Assembly: GCA_023678885.1 (NCBI GenBank)
Contig: CM042966.1
Coordinates: 28,410,028 to 28,474,027 of the forward strand
Direction: 5' to 3'
Origin: Pogostemon cablin
Taxonomy: Eukaryota; Streptophyta; Magnoliopsida; Lamiales; Lamiaceae
DNA: 64,000 nucleotides
Below are positions 1 through 11,215 of the stretch, piece after piece (position 1 is the stretch's first letter; every line of letters begins with the position of its first letter). Below the pieces are notes generated by a model. It made no database searches and had not been told where the DNA came from. It saw nothing but the letters and a program-made list of their open reading frames with translations. Both the position numbers and the translations under genes were made by a program.

Positions 1-1593
1 TATGTAGAAAACAACATAAATGGTTTGTTAAAACTGTTCATCAGAAAATGCTCATTCATGTAGTTTAGGTTACTCTTTTTATATTTAATTGAATTACTCT
101 TTTTGACAACATAGGTCACTTTTTAATAATATGCCGCTCTTTATTTGAATTCTTTAACTTTTTTGTTTCTGTTTTTTTTGTTAATGGTTTCCATGACATT
201 GTCCTATTTTCATTTGACAAAGATGTGGACATTTTAATGACCTATACATGTCATGGGCCTTGATAATTGCATATTTCATCTTTGATTATTGTATTTTGAT
301 AATTGCATTTTAAGTGTATCATTTTGCAATTTTATAATTGTATCTCAGGTGATTGGTCATTTTGATTATTCCATACTCTATTTTGTAGGCTGGCATAAGG
401 TTGAGGTTGCGTGGTGAAATTTTTGCAAGTATAGTATTATCAAACTTTAATGAGTTGAGGGATTTTATCATTATTGAAACAAAGAAACTCTACAAGAAAA
501 AGCCAGATTTGAACAAGAACATCTCCGAACGCAAGGAGGAAGACTTGATGCAAAAGAAATTGGAGAAAAAGATGTTGGCCGAAAAAAATTGAAGAGTTTA
601 AATGAACATGCATTAGGAAAGAGGAAAAGGATTCCTAAGAAACTTTCTACGTAATAGTTAATTGGATTTGATTCTGATTATTATAGTCATTTTTGTGTTA
701 ACTGATATGTAGGTACTCTAAGTACTGTTCTCAAGTAAATGAATTTTGATTAATGTTAGATAGACTGTTTAAACAGCACTAGAAGTAATCTCATTTTGAT
801 TCATTGATTTGTGAATTGTAGGATTACTGTTTGATCTTTGATTTTATAAAACTAGTCTTTGTATTCTGAAGTTCGTGTTTGATTTCTGTGAAATTTAAAT
901 GATTTCTCATTTGGATTATTATAGATTGTTGTAGAAATTGGTAACTTATTTGATAGCTTATATTGTAATAAACTGATTCAAACAGGTGTTGTTATGAGAT
1001 ATAACACAATTAATTTACATTTATTAAATCCTCAGATTATATATAGTTTTATCAAGGTATGAAAAGTGATCCATTAAACATCTATCTAATTTGATATATA
1101 ATTGGATTAGTCTTTTGAATTGTAATATTATACTGAATTATTTTTTATTTCAACTATTATTTATTTAAACTGAATGTTGATCAGGAATAGTGGTAATAAT
1201 TCCATGCGATCTGAAAGTAACTTTAGACTACTTATTTGAATTTTTAGGATTATTTTTTTTATTAAGTAGCTCATTCTTTTTTCAAATGACACAAACTATG
1301 GTTACAGATATATGTAAAAGGTACAAAAGTTGATCCCTACTATGGAAATCACAAAATGTTACAAACTATGGCTCTGGGATATGTGTAAGAAGCAAAAAAT
1401 GGATACATTTGTAAAAAGTACAAAAAGTGATATATGCTATAATAGTTAAATGCTTATACTCAAATTTAGGTTACTCTTTCAACTTAATTGGAGTACTCTT
1501 TTAAATGAACTAGGTTATTCATTTCTCAATGACAGAGGCTATGTTTTGTGAATATGTGTAATAAGTACAGAAGGTGATCACTGCGAAAGAATA
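1..1593. other. AT-rich flank, no confident gene
   Basis: No supported gene is seen. A 63-codon ORF at 401-592 (+) is rich in Lys and Glu near its end and is preceded by an apparent intron-like TTTTGTAG, so it could be a last exon of something, but no family is recognised. The stretch carries copies of a short GGTTACTC/GAATTACTC-like motif (about 67, 93, 1490) that recur in the FRS region to the right. Confidence 0.5.
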
Positions 1594-3975
1594 TTAAATC
1601 AAATGTTTATTTCCTGTTTTTATTCCACTTGTGCTACTCTTCTTTTGTCCTTTTGAACTTTGTAGACCACTCTTTATTCTCTTATTTTTTCCCTTTGTCT
1701 TTGCACATGCAGGATCCAAAACTACTGTGGATGGTGTGGATTCTGTTGTATCATCATGTTCTTCATAAATCCTCACTACTGTTTTCATTTTCTTCAAATC
1801 TCTTGTATAAGATTCTTCAAGTGCCTCCCTTGCATGTTGATTATCTTCACATAACAAGACCAAAATATAATACTTACGAGTCATTTGATGCCTCCATGGT
1901 ATAGCTTTATCTTTGTCCATTGTTGAAAGTTCCTTTTTAATTCTATCCCACACATCAGCTTTTGCAAGTTTTGTCCATCTTTTCATTATATAAGATTCAG
2001 GAATCAGCTTCACTGAGTTTATGAGTAGAACATTCAAACTGTGGTGGCACAAGAAACCCATTTCTTCAAATTTCTTGCAGGTGCACTGTATGAGCTTCAA
2101 ATGTGTATAAAAAACAACTCTCATAAGCTTACCATTTTCAGGCTCACTAACATCGTATGCTATAGTGCAGTCTTCAAATGCACACACTTTAGTGGTAACA
2201 TTTACGCATTTTAAGAACTCCTTTTCAAATTTCAAGAAAATAGACTGTGTGTAAACTTCTGCAGCATGTTTTATCAAGCCTTTTTTTTTCCAAGAAAGTA
2301 TAAGGTTCTGTTCTTGTCCCATTAAATTCATCCAACACTTCATTATTCCTCAAATTCTTGACTACGTCATTGAAGATTCTGTATAATTCTGTCAAGTTTG
2401 TGTCTTTTCTTGTATTAAACCCTATTGCATTATTTGTACTCTCACTTCATTGTGATGACAACATACCAGCAGAGAAGTAGTGTTTATTCAATGTTGTGCA
2501 CCATTTTTCCTTCACACCATATATTTTCATTAACCATGTGTGAGTTTGTAAAATATATTTTTTGATCATACTATCCCAACACAATTCAAAGTCTTCCTCA
2601 TCAACACATCCTGACAAACATCTATTGAAATGTCCAGAAAATCATGGTTACCTTTTATTTTTCCAAATTTACCCGTAGTCTTTTCATGTATGTGCCACAA
2701 ACATAATCCGTGTCTGGTTTCTGGAAATATCTGAAAACATAGAAATATTAGGGTTACTCATTTGTAGAAGCATAGATTACTCTATAATGTAATGTAGACT
2801 ATTCAATGAATTTTAATGTTAATAAATGAGTTTTCTAATCATCTTACCTTTGGTATTGCAGAAGCAATTGCATGGTCCTGATCAGTGATGATTGTTACTG
2901 GATATTTGTCTTCCATTGATTTTCTGAATTCTGTAAAAGCACACCCAAACATGACGTTTTTCCTATGATTGTTCACTCTCACAAAAGATGCACATATGAG
3001 ATCATATTTATTAGTTCTGTAGGTTGTATAAAAAACAACCACATCTCCATATAAAAAGTAATATTCCTTCATTATTGGGTCTCTCCAAAAAATGAAAGCC
3101 AATCTTGACTGTGCATCTAACACGAAATTATAATAGAAGTTTGGATTTTGAGAATTTTCCTCTTTCAATTTGTTGAGCAATGTTTGTGCATCTCCTCCTT
3201 CAATATTCTTTCTCTTCAAACCATCAACAAAGTTTTTGTGGTCTTTCATAGTATGACATATTTTTTCCTGACCACATGCTTCATTGACCATGTAGTGATA
3301 AGATCTTGCTGCTCTCATTCCTGAATCTAAAATATGCTCGATCACTACTGCAGTTTCAGTAGTTATTTTTCTTTCTGAACGGTGTAGGTGACCCTATTCC
3401 TTTCTTGTTAACTCATGATTGTGCTCTGTGTTATGTTTAATAACTACACAACCTCCAAATTCATTTATTTTCACTATCATTAATGCCTTGCAATCTGTTC
3501 TTGTAACACTAATTTTATTTTTTTTGGCAGTTTCCTTTTGTCGTCTTATTCCTTCACATGAACACATATAGTTCTTTGCTATTGAATGTCCCTTACTGGA
3601 ACGTCTTGTAGTCCCTTTACGTGCACTAAAACCAACTAATCTAGCATGCTTATAATACAAATCATACATCTCAACCACTGTATCTGTTGTCATACCTAGT
3701 AGACTTCCACTTATTTCATCATGTTCTGCATTTAATGTTTAATAAAGAGTAAGACTTCATTAATTTTTTTCATACTGAGTGAATGCTAGTTGAATAAGTA
3801 ATTTCAGAGATAAATAAGAATTAATATTGATAGGTTTACAAATTATCTATACCAACTGTTGATCAGAAAATAGCAAGTACATAATTGTATGCAATCTGCA
3901 AGTAAACTTTGGTTACTTTTTCGTAGAAATCGGATTACTCCAGTTTTGTAACTAGGTTACTCCTATTCTTAAATA
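60..3975. repeat. Dispersed GGTTACTC-like motif clusters
   Basis: Short variants of GGTTACTC, GATTACTC or GACCACTC recur in clusters on the plus strand, at about 67-120, 1487-1680, 2751-2795 and 3910-3960. Within a cluster they are often spaced 20-26 bp apart. They flank and lie in the introns of the FRS pseudogene and I did not see clusters of them elsewhere in the window. Arrays of short subterminal motifs are typical of transposase binding regions of DNA transposons; that role here is inference. Confidence 0.4.
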
Positions 3976-4589
3976 ATTGAAATGCGGTTCTGTATTTATA
4001 TAAGATGTACAATAAGAAATATAAAAATTTTAAAGCAGAATACGACAATAACAGAATATCACCTTATTAACATACGAATAAGAAATTTCTAAATCACAAC
4101 ACCACCATGCTAAGCAACATAACAAATTCAATATAAGGAATAAGAAAATTTTAAAACAAAACACCACCATATTAACACATGAATTTCTATTTGATGAATG
4201 AGTTAAATCAGTAAATGGAAATTCTATGTAATCAAGTAGTATATGATACCATGTTTTCTAGAATTTTCTAACCTCCATTTGATGCATTATTTTGACTACA
4301 AATGTTCTTCTTCAATTATTCCTACGAATTTAAGAAAGTTGATGAAGAAATTAAACTAAATTTAACATTTAATCTCATGGAAATTGACGAAAAAAATATA
4401 CAAACCTGAATTGAATTCAGTAAAATCTCTGAAATCTTCTTCTGGTTTGTAACCTCTGTCCGCAACAACTGGACTCTGTTCGTCGTCTCGCTACTTCACG
4501 TTATGAAAGGCCTCAAATTCGCAGCGGTCATTGATGCGCGGCGTCAGTGTATTATCCTCCTGTATGTCATCTTCTTGTAGGTTCTCCAT
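1594..4589 (-). pseudogene. FAR1-related (FRS) gene, decayed
   Basis: Minus-strand gene of the FAR1/FHY3-related family, MULE-transposase-derived transcription factors. Exon 1 runs 4589-4406, exon 2 3725-2848 and exon 3 from 2730 to the stop at 1594; the splice junctions (CAG|GTTTG, ATGCAG|AA, AAG|GTAAG, TTTTCAG|AT) keep the frame. Exon 2 starts with the FAR1 zinc-binding DNA-binding domain (Cys at CSCEG, HNTEHNHEL at its end), then enters the MULE transposase domain. Exon 3 carries the rest of that domain and a SWIM zinc finger (CTCKKFEEMGFLCHH), followed by a basic Lys/Ser-rich tail. Breaks: TAG at 4491-4493, TAG at 3391-3393, a frameshift near 2640, a TGA near 2446 and a frameshift in the T run near 2285. 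It therefore cannot make a full protein. The family assignment is firm; whether it was a host gene or a transposase copy is open. Confidence 0.88.
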
Positions 4590-4739
4590 GTCACTAATTT
4601 AGGGCTCAAAATGTGATTTAGAGATTCAGAGAATATCCGCGAAATTTTAAGCAAACAACGAAATTTATCCGCGAAATTTTCTTCTGTTGCATCCAGGTAG
4701 GAAGGCTGTTAATCAGCGAATTTAACCTATTTTGCTGTA

Positions 4740-4785
4740 GGATCCGGTTCTACCAAAATTTTGGTAGGACCAGTTGTAGGATAGT
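4740..4785. repeat. Short perfect-type palindrome
   Basis: A 26-bp near-perfect inverted repeat reading GGTTCTACC-AAAATTTT-GGTAGGACC lies just upstream of the FRS pseudogene start. It would fold as a hairpin or could be the end of a small inverted-repeat element; nothing else identifies it. Confidence 0.45.
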
Positions 4786-5384
4786 CACTCTCATATTTTA
4801 AATACTATTGATATTCAAATAAATTTTATAATTTTAAAAATATTTATATTGTTTTTATTTATTTTTCTATTTTGTATCAAATTTTTTATTTTCAGAATAA
4901 TATTTTAATTTTTGAAATACCTTTAAAAACAAAATAATTATTAACAATTATTAACAATTATAGAATATTTAAACATATTTTAAGGAATATCTAAATAAAA
5001 ATTGAATATAAAATAGACGAAAATTAATAAAATAGATATACAGAGAATTAAAATTTGAAAAAAAAAATTTATGGCAATTTTCGGTAAAACAATGACAAAA
5101 TAGAATAAAAAAGACAAAATTGAACAAATTTAAAAAACTATGAAATTAAAAAAGAGTGTTGCTATTTGCACACCACCCTCTACTAAGTACACATTTTTTA
5201 CTAAACACACATTATCTTTAATTATTTTTCTATATTTGTATTATATACAAACCCTTAGAATTTTTAATTTACCATTTTAAAATTATCCTTCACACGCCTC
5301 TGCACATTTTTTTCTAATTTACTCATCACCGCCGGTCATCTCCAGAATGCACAGAACCCATCGGCATTAGCTGCGTCTTCTCCG

Positions 5385-5687
5385 ATGGCTTTCCCTCCAT
5401 TTCGACCGCTCTCTCAACTTCCATCACTTCTACAATCTGTTCTGACCGATTTCCTGGCGCGCATCGACGACCCTGCCAGGAAGATCGTCGATTCCAATTG
5501 GAGCAGCAGTGGCCGCCTCCGCCCATTCTTGGTCGCCGCGCAAGGAGCTCTCACTGATCTCGCCGTTGGGAAGCTTCTTACGAGCCCTCGCCAGGACTTC
5601 TCCCGTATCGATCTGCGTTGGAGGATTTTGTTTTGCTTTCGACAGCGTCGCCCTTCTCTTGGCAGCTGCTCGCGATATTTCAGATAG
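5385..5687 (+). CDS. Unrecognised GC-rich ORF, probable gene fragment
   Basis: A 100-codon ORF starting at an ATG in a locally GC-rich block that stands out from the AT-rich flanks. The product begins MAFPPFRPLSQLPS and has no signal peptide or motif that I recognise; Arg, Leu and Ser are common. A second ORF in another frame (5509-5787) overlaps it, and a TRIM element begins at 5772. It looks like a first exon or a captured fragment; no splice donor could be chosen with confidence. A non-coding origin is equally possible. Confidence 0.28.
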   Translation: MAFPPFRPLSQLPSLLQSVLTDFLARIDDPARKIVDSNWSSSGRLRPFLVAAQGALTDLAVGKLLTSPRQDFSRIDLRWRILFCFRQRRPSLGSCSRYFR

Positions 5688-5771
5688 CAGATTTCATAAG
5701 AAGCCTTCGATTGATTCCGCCTATTGCTGCTGGGAATGTCGACTGTACCAGCATTGTTTAGGGCTTCTTCC

Positions 5772-6050
5772 TGTTAGAGTGACTTGATTAAGTATTAAAC
5801 GATTTACCTCTCTAATAGCTTAAACTTTTAGATGAGATGATCATTTAACATGGTATCAGAGCCCATGGTTAACAAAAAGTCCAGGGTTCGAACTTCATCG
5901 CTACCCATTTATGAGAAAATTTCACATGCAAGGATTGAGGCAAAAATTTTCTGCCTGTATGTGAGGGGGCGTGTTAGAGTGACTTGATTAAGTACTAAAT
6001 GATTTACCTCTCTAATAGCTTAAGCTTTTAGATGAGGTGGTCATTTAACA
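5772..6050 (+). mobile_element. TRIM element with 79-bp terminal repeats
   Basis: Two direct repeats of 79 bp (5772-5850 and 5972-6050), each starting TGTTAGAGTGACTTGATT and ending ATCATTTAACA or GTCATTTAACA, enclose a 121-bp body. The body starts immediately with TGGTATCAGAGCC, the classic initiator-Met tRNA primer site, and ends with a purine run GTGAGGGGGCG just before the second repeat. That is the layout of a terminal-repeat retrotransposon in miniature with very short LTRs and no coding capacity. No clear 5-bp target duplication is seen. Relatives lie at 11208-11374, 15795-15855 and 35465-35702. Confidence 0.82.
5851..5863 (+). other. TRIM primer-binding site
   Basis: TGGTATCAGAGCC directly abuts the 5' terminal repeat and is complementary to the 3' end of plant initiator Met-tRNA, as in many plant retroelements. 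Confidence 0.8.
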
Positions 6051-6086
6051 CACGATGGAGGACTTGTTGCTATCTTCCATGCCGAC

Positions 6087-6421
6087 TTTCTCTCAGACTT
6101 ATTTTCGGGCCACGCCAATTTTCTCTCAGACATATTGTTAGCTGGAATTTAGAGATTTGGTGCCTTTGTTTATGACAAAGAATCTTACAGTTTAAAATGG
6201 GCATGTGTGTATAGACTTTTCTATTAAATGGGCTATGCCCGATTCTTGTTGTTTTTTCTCTCAAACTTATTTTCGGGCACACCAACTTTCTCTCAAACTT
6301 ATTGTCAGCCAGAATTCGGGGATTTGGTGCCTTTTTTATGACAGAGAATCTTACAGTTTAAAATGGGCATGTGTGTATAGACTCTCCTAAGAAATGGGCT
6401 ATGCCCGATTCTTGTTGTTTT
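6087..6421. repeat. Tandem duplication, two ~168-bp units
   Basis: Units at 6087-6254 and 6255-6421 share TTTCTCTCAGACTTATTTTC, then GGGATTTGGTGCC-type sequence, ATCTTACAGTTTAAAATGGG and GGGCTATGCCCGATTCTTGT. The units differ by scattered substitutions, so the duplication is not recent. Each unit includes a short palindrome-like GGGCTATGCCC. Confidence 0.85.
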
Positions 6422-8222
6422 GGATGTTGCGGGGTCTTTGCTGATAATTACTGCCGAATTTGCCATGGTTTAGATGACTTTAATTTGGTCACCACTTCTA
6501 ATCTGTCGACAGTGAGTTTGTATCTATTACGATTTTTCAAACACTACTTTCTTGATGTTCGAGTTGATGGATTACAGCCTCTGCTCTGCTGAGTCTTGTT
6601 GATTCATTTTCTGACGGCAGAAGCATATCGAGGGGTCGACTTCTCGACTCCAATTTTGGGAAGGATTTCAAGTTACCACACAACTCCTGGTGCCAATTTC
6701 ATGTAGTTCTGATTGGTTAAGAGTCCTGGCCTTGGTAAAATCTTTTTGGTTAATTTGAGGCCACTTCCAGTTATTGGCTTTTGGCCTTTTGCATTGTCTA
6801 GGCATAGGTTCATAGTCCAGCCGTAGAACATTTTGGGTAGAGAATTAGAGGGTTTAGATTGGGTTCTTTAAGAATGTCATCTGTTTGATTTTTTTTCTTT
6901 TATTGAGGTCACCTGTTTGGCTCCTCGAATGATCATTTCATTGATCATGTTTTTGTATTCCTTTTTTCTTGTACTCTTTTCTTTTTCTCTTTTTTATAAT
7001 TTTGCATATTTTAATATACACATATGTGTTTATATATATTTACTGGTTGATTTATGCGTTAGTTAAATTACTCCAATAATTATGTGAGTACAAGAATGAA
7101 TTTATATGATTCATTGGGAATAAACTCGAGTTGCATAAGAGATCATATTGAATATACACCTTTATTTGATGTTATCCCAGATTTTAAAAAGACAGTATGA
7201 TGAGGATGTTTCTGGATGTGAAGAAAACAGATTATTAAAGCAAGCACTCTCGATTTTATATAGTTGGCAGTAAACTTGGTATTCTTTTGATAACATGAAA
7301 TCATGTTTTATTTATGTATATCTCTGTATATAAAATATAAATGGTGCTATATATAAAATATAAACGGTGTGTATTTAATAAATCTTGAGGATAATTTAGA
7401 CTTTTTAAAAATATTAATTTTATTTTTATAATAATAGGATGTGTATTTATTAGGAGGAGGTGTGCAATTAAGATTAACCTTAAAAAAACAAGTTTTTCAA
7501 CAGAACAACACAATTTTATACTCGAGGAGTACACTGACACATGATGATCAACACCTTAACAACAAAAGTGCTACAAACACATAAGCATTAATTAAAAAAA
7601 ATGCGATTGATTGCGGAGATCTGTAGGTTGGTTCAGATTGAGCTAGGTTCCTCGATACCTAAGTCGAAGATAACCCTCCTACGCAGAGGGATGAGATCTC
7701 TCATATTAGAAGTATGTCCTCAAACTCTTGCCTTAGGCCGAGTTAGCTTTATATCGGTTGCCTTTATTAGAGATGTTATGACCAATTTTATATTATCTAT
7801 GAAATTATCATTATGTTAACTTTTTATTGAATTTATTTTATCTCAATATTAATGAATTTTAATTCTTTTCAGATTTTACAATAATTTATCACTATGCTTT
7901 CAATTAAAAAATTAATTGTATTAAAATTTTAAATTTTATAGCAAATTTTTTTGAGAAATAACATCCCTACTTTATCAATTTATATTTTTATTTGTATAAA
8001 TATAATTTATATTTTTAAATCATTCTAAATTAATGAGAAATAGTTGTCACGTAAACACCTACCTTATATGAAGGAAAGGGAAAGGGAACATAGTAAAATC
8101 TCTTCTATTATATATTTTTATAATAATAGTTAATATCAACAATTTTGGGAAAAAAATATTGATATTTTATAAATATAGAATATCTCTTATTTTTAAATCA
8201 TTCTAACTCATTAAAAAAAAAA
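6422..8222. other. Gene-free stretch
   Basis: Moderately GC-rich to about 6900, then AT-rich. Short ORFs at 6371-6592, 7301-7540 and 7601-7819 have no recognisable product. The block around 6600-6960 reads like decayed gene or retroelement sequence but no family can be named. Confidence 0.5.
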
Positions 8223-8670
8223 CTTTCTCCGTCTAATTTAATTTTTACATATTTTTAATTTGAGTATCATGTTTTAATTTTTATATATTTTTAATTTAAA
8301 TATTCCATTCTATAATAAATTACATTTTACAATTAATTCTCTACTGTAAAGTTATAAACTACCTTAACTAAAAATCTAATTCAAATTTTACTAAAACAAA
8401 ATATTTTATGCATCCGTATGGACGAATTCAAATTCGTGCACCACAAGGAATTTTCATTCCTACAATATACTTACGCATTTTTATTTTAGCGTCACATTTC
8501 AATAATTATATTTTATTTTTTTGGTAAGTGAGACCCACACAAAATAATTAGTATATCTCTATGAGACTCATACATAATACTAATACAACTACCTATTTTA
8601 AATTAAAATATTATATTCTTTAATTTCCGTGCAAATACCAAATGTATCCATTACTTCGGGACGGAGGGAG
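8223..8670. mobile_element. Stowaway-like MITE, old or composite
   Basis: Ends CTTTCTCCGTC and GACGGAGGGAG are inverted Stowaway-type termini. The length (about 450 bp) is more than the usual 250, and the inner part contains TACATTTAC-type sequence interrupted in the middle, so it is probably two MITEs or one with an insertion. Confidence 0.55.
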
Positions 8671-8777
8671 TACATATACTATTAATAAAAATTAATACAG
8701 ATATGAGTGCACGCGTATACCCGAGTGCACAAGATATCAAATTTAAAAAAGTTATACATTTATTAAATAAATACATA

Positions 8778-9030
8778 CTCCCTCCATCCCATTTCAATCT
8801 TTACATATTTCTATTTTGGTGTCTCATTTCAATCTTTACGTTTTCCTTTTTGGAATATGAGACTCACCTAAAACAATTAATATATCATCATGGGACCCAC
8901 ATCCAACACTAATACACCTACTCACCTTACATTAAATATTATATCTTTCCACCCACTATTTATTAAAATATTATACTCCTTAATCAACGTGCAAAAAATA
9001 AATGTAAACATTAAAACGAGACGGAGGGAG
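8778..9030. mobile_element. Stowaway-like MITE
   Basis: CTCCCTCCATCCC at the left and GAGACGGAGGGAG at the right, flanked by TA on both sides, 253 bp, no ORF. It belongs to the same subfamily as the copy at 40694-40956 (both have CCCATTTCAAT, GTTTTCCTTTTTGG and CCACCCACTATTTATTAAAA). Confidence 0.88.
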
Positions 9031-9100
9031 TACTCCATAGTACATTATTGAATAAAACTCAGCGAATATAAAAAAGTTATACATTCAATAAAAACATATA

Positions 9101-9360
9101 CTCCCTCCATCCCAGGAAAGTTAACACACTTTTCATTTTGGGTTGTCCCACAAAAGTTTGCACCTTCCTTAAAAAGTAAAAATTCAAACACAATTACCCT
9201 TCCACATACACTATTTACAAAAAAATCACCTCTATCTAACACACCTAACATACTTTATCATTTATTTATTACAAAAAAATGCCATAATACCCCTAAAAGT
9301 TATCACTTTCTTAATCTCCGTGCCGAAAAGGGTGTGCAAACTTTTCTGGGATGGAGGGAG
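9101..9360. mobile_element. Stowaway-like MITE
   Basis: Bounded by CTCCCTCCATCCC and GGGATGGAGGGAG with TA at both sides; 260 bp. Its inner sequence (CACACTTTTCATTTTGGGTT) is shared with the shorter copy at 50710-50889. Confidence 0.88.
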
Positions 9361-9397
9361 TATACATTTGTAACAACAAATTTGTGTTTATTAAATA

Positions 9398-9599
9398 CTC
9401 CTTCCGTCCTGGCCATAGGTCCTCATTTGCTTTTTGCACGTGAATTAAGGAGTATTATTATTTTATATGTAGTGAGTAGTTGTATTAGTAGTGAGCGGTG
9501 AGCCATATGTGGGGGCCTTTTTACTAAAGGAGGAAATGAAGACCTTTAAATGGGATGCCCAATATGGTGAAATTGGGACCTTTGGTAGGATGAAGGAAG
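9398..9599. mobile_element. Stowaway-like MITE inside the LTR copy
   Basis: CTCCTTCCGTCC at the left and GGATGAAGGAAG at the right with TA on each side; 202 bp. The sequences on either side resume the LTR (TTTATTAAATA before, AATAAACACAAAAGAG after). A relative is at 37973-38194. Confidence 0.78.
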
Positions 9600-9889
9600 T
9601 AATAAACACAAAAGAGATTACAATTCGAGATGTATTAAACTTGAGAAATATAGAAACAGTCTCTATTTATCATCTGATTCATGTCTTGAGTTGACTTAAG
9701 GCTTCATTTAGCCTTTTAAGCCGGATCTTTAGAAGAAGCTTATCCGAAATTTGATTTGGGAGTTTTATAATATTTATCCAGAGGCGTCGAGCCTTTGTTC
9801 GGCTCGAATGTTGACTTGAAAAAATTTTCTACGAAACGTTCAGTTGAATATGGTAGAACGTTGTCTTTATACAAAATATTGGGTGAATT

Positions 9890-11215
9890 TGACTGGAAAA
9901 TATGTTGAATCTGAAAAATTCGGCACCTTGATCTCAGGTCGAGTGTTTCGCCGGATTGGAGGGTTTAGCACCTTGATCTATAAAAACGATGAAGAACTTT
10001 GCTTGAATAACGCCGGATTGGAGGGGTTTTAGCAGCTTGATCTATGATTGGAAGTTGTTATGGGTTTATAAGGATCTAAAGAGTTTACCACCTTAGCACC
10101 TTGATCTATGATCGGAGTCAAGGTATGAGGAGTGGGTTTAGCACCTTGATCTATAAAAATGCTGAAGAACTTTACTTGAATAACGCCCGATTGGAGGGGT
10201 TTTAGCACCTTGATCTATGATTGGAAGCTGTTATGGGTTTATAAGGATCCAAAGAGTTTACCACCTTAGCACCTTGATCTATGATTGGAAGCTGTTATGG
10301 GTTTATAAGGATCTAAAGAGTTTACCACCTTAGCACCTTGATCTATGATCGAAGTCAAGGTATGAGGAGTGGGTTTAGCACCTTGATCTATAAAAATGCT
10401 GAAGAACTTTACTTGAATAATTCCCGATTGGAGGGGTTTTAGCACCTTGATATATGATTGGAAGCTGTTATGGGTTTATAAGGATCTAAAGAGTTTACCA
10501 CCTTAGCACCTTGATCTATGATTGGAAGCTGTTATGGGTTTATAAGGATCTAAAGAGTTTACCACCTTAGCACCTTGATCTATGATCGGAGTCAAGGTAT
10601 GAGGAGTTTAGCACATATATGCAGGAGGTGAATTTTTGCCTCAAGTATAGATCAAAGTCAAGGTATGAGGAGTGGGTTTAGCACCTTGATCTATAAAAAC
10701 GCTGAAGAACTTTACTTGAATAATGCCCGATTGGAGGGGTTTTAGCACCTTGATATATGATTGGAAGCTGTTATGGGTTTATAAGGATCTAAAGAGTTTA
10801 CTACCTTAGCACCTTGATCTATGATTGGAAGCTGTTATGGGTTTATAAGGATCTAAAGAGTTTACCACCTTATCACCTTGATCTATGATCGGAGTCAAGG
10901 TATGAGGAGTTTAGCACATATATGCAGGCGGTGAATTTTTGCCTCAAGTATTGCCTGAGGATCTAAAGAGTTTACCACCTTATCACTCAAGTATTGCCTG
11001 AGGATCTAAAGAGTTTACCACCTTATCACCTTGATCTATGATCGGAGTCAAGGTATGAGAAGTTTAGCACATATATGCAGGCGGTGAATTTTTGCCTCAA
11101 GTATTGCCTGAGGATCTAAAGAGTTTACCACCTTAGCACCTTGATCTATGATCGGAGTCAAGGTATGAGGAGTTTAGCACATATATGCAGGCGGTGAATT
11201 TTTGCCTCAAGTATT
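9890..11215 (+). repeat. Complex tandem array of LTR and TRIM pieces
   Basis: About twenty copies of AGCACCTTGATCTATGAT-like sequence alternate in modules: one with CTGAAGAACTTTACTTG and CGATTGGAGGGG, one with GGAAGCTGTTATGGGTTTAT and CTAAAGAGTTTACCACC, one with GGAGTCAAGGTATGAGGAG. From about 10613 on a further module (GCACATATATGCAGGCGGTG, TTTTTGCCTCAAGTA) appears four times (10613, 10912, 11067, 11177). That module is TRIM sequence on the minus strand, so TRIM pieces were amplified together with LTR pieces. Confidence 0.85.

Larger units (their letters stand above)
5157..7480. mobile_element. Possible TIR-bounded element carrying a gene fragment
   Basis: The left end (TTTGCACACCACCCTCTA followed by TAAGTACACAT) and the reverse complement of the right end (AATTGCACACCTCCTCCTA, TAAATACACAT) resemble each other over about 35 bp in inverted orientation, with A-rich TTAAAAAA outside both. 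Inside are a GC-rich ORF region, a TRIM and a tandem duplication unlike the AT-rich surroundings. This is the look of a gene-capturing (Pack-type) DNA transposon, but the terminal match is short and the target duplication is in A-rich sequence. Confidence 0.33.
9369..11215 (+). mobile_element. LTR copy with expanded internal repeats, truncated
   Basis: Starts TGTAACAACAAATTTGTG like the solo LTR at 31772-32882 and then shows the same order of landmarks: GCCGGATCTTTAGAAGAAGC, GCCTTTGTTCGGCTCGAA, then units with AGCACCTTGATCT. A Stowaway MITE is inserted near its start (9398-9599). The internal repeats have expanded strongly and the expected 3' end of the LTR (CCTACA) is missing, replaced by TRIM-derived sequence. 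It is an LTR fragment and not a complete element. Confidence 0.72.

Noticed and set aside
6070..6592. Overlapping small ORFs on both strands
   Set aside because: They come from the 168-bp tandem duplication, which gives the same peptide twice; no gene is indicated.
7601..7819. 72-codon ORF
   Set aside because: No recognisable domain and AT-rich context; it may be a scrap of a retroelement but this cannot be supported.
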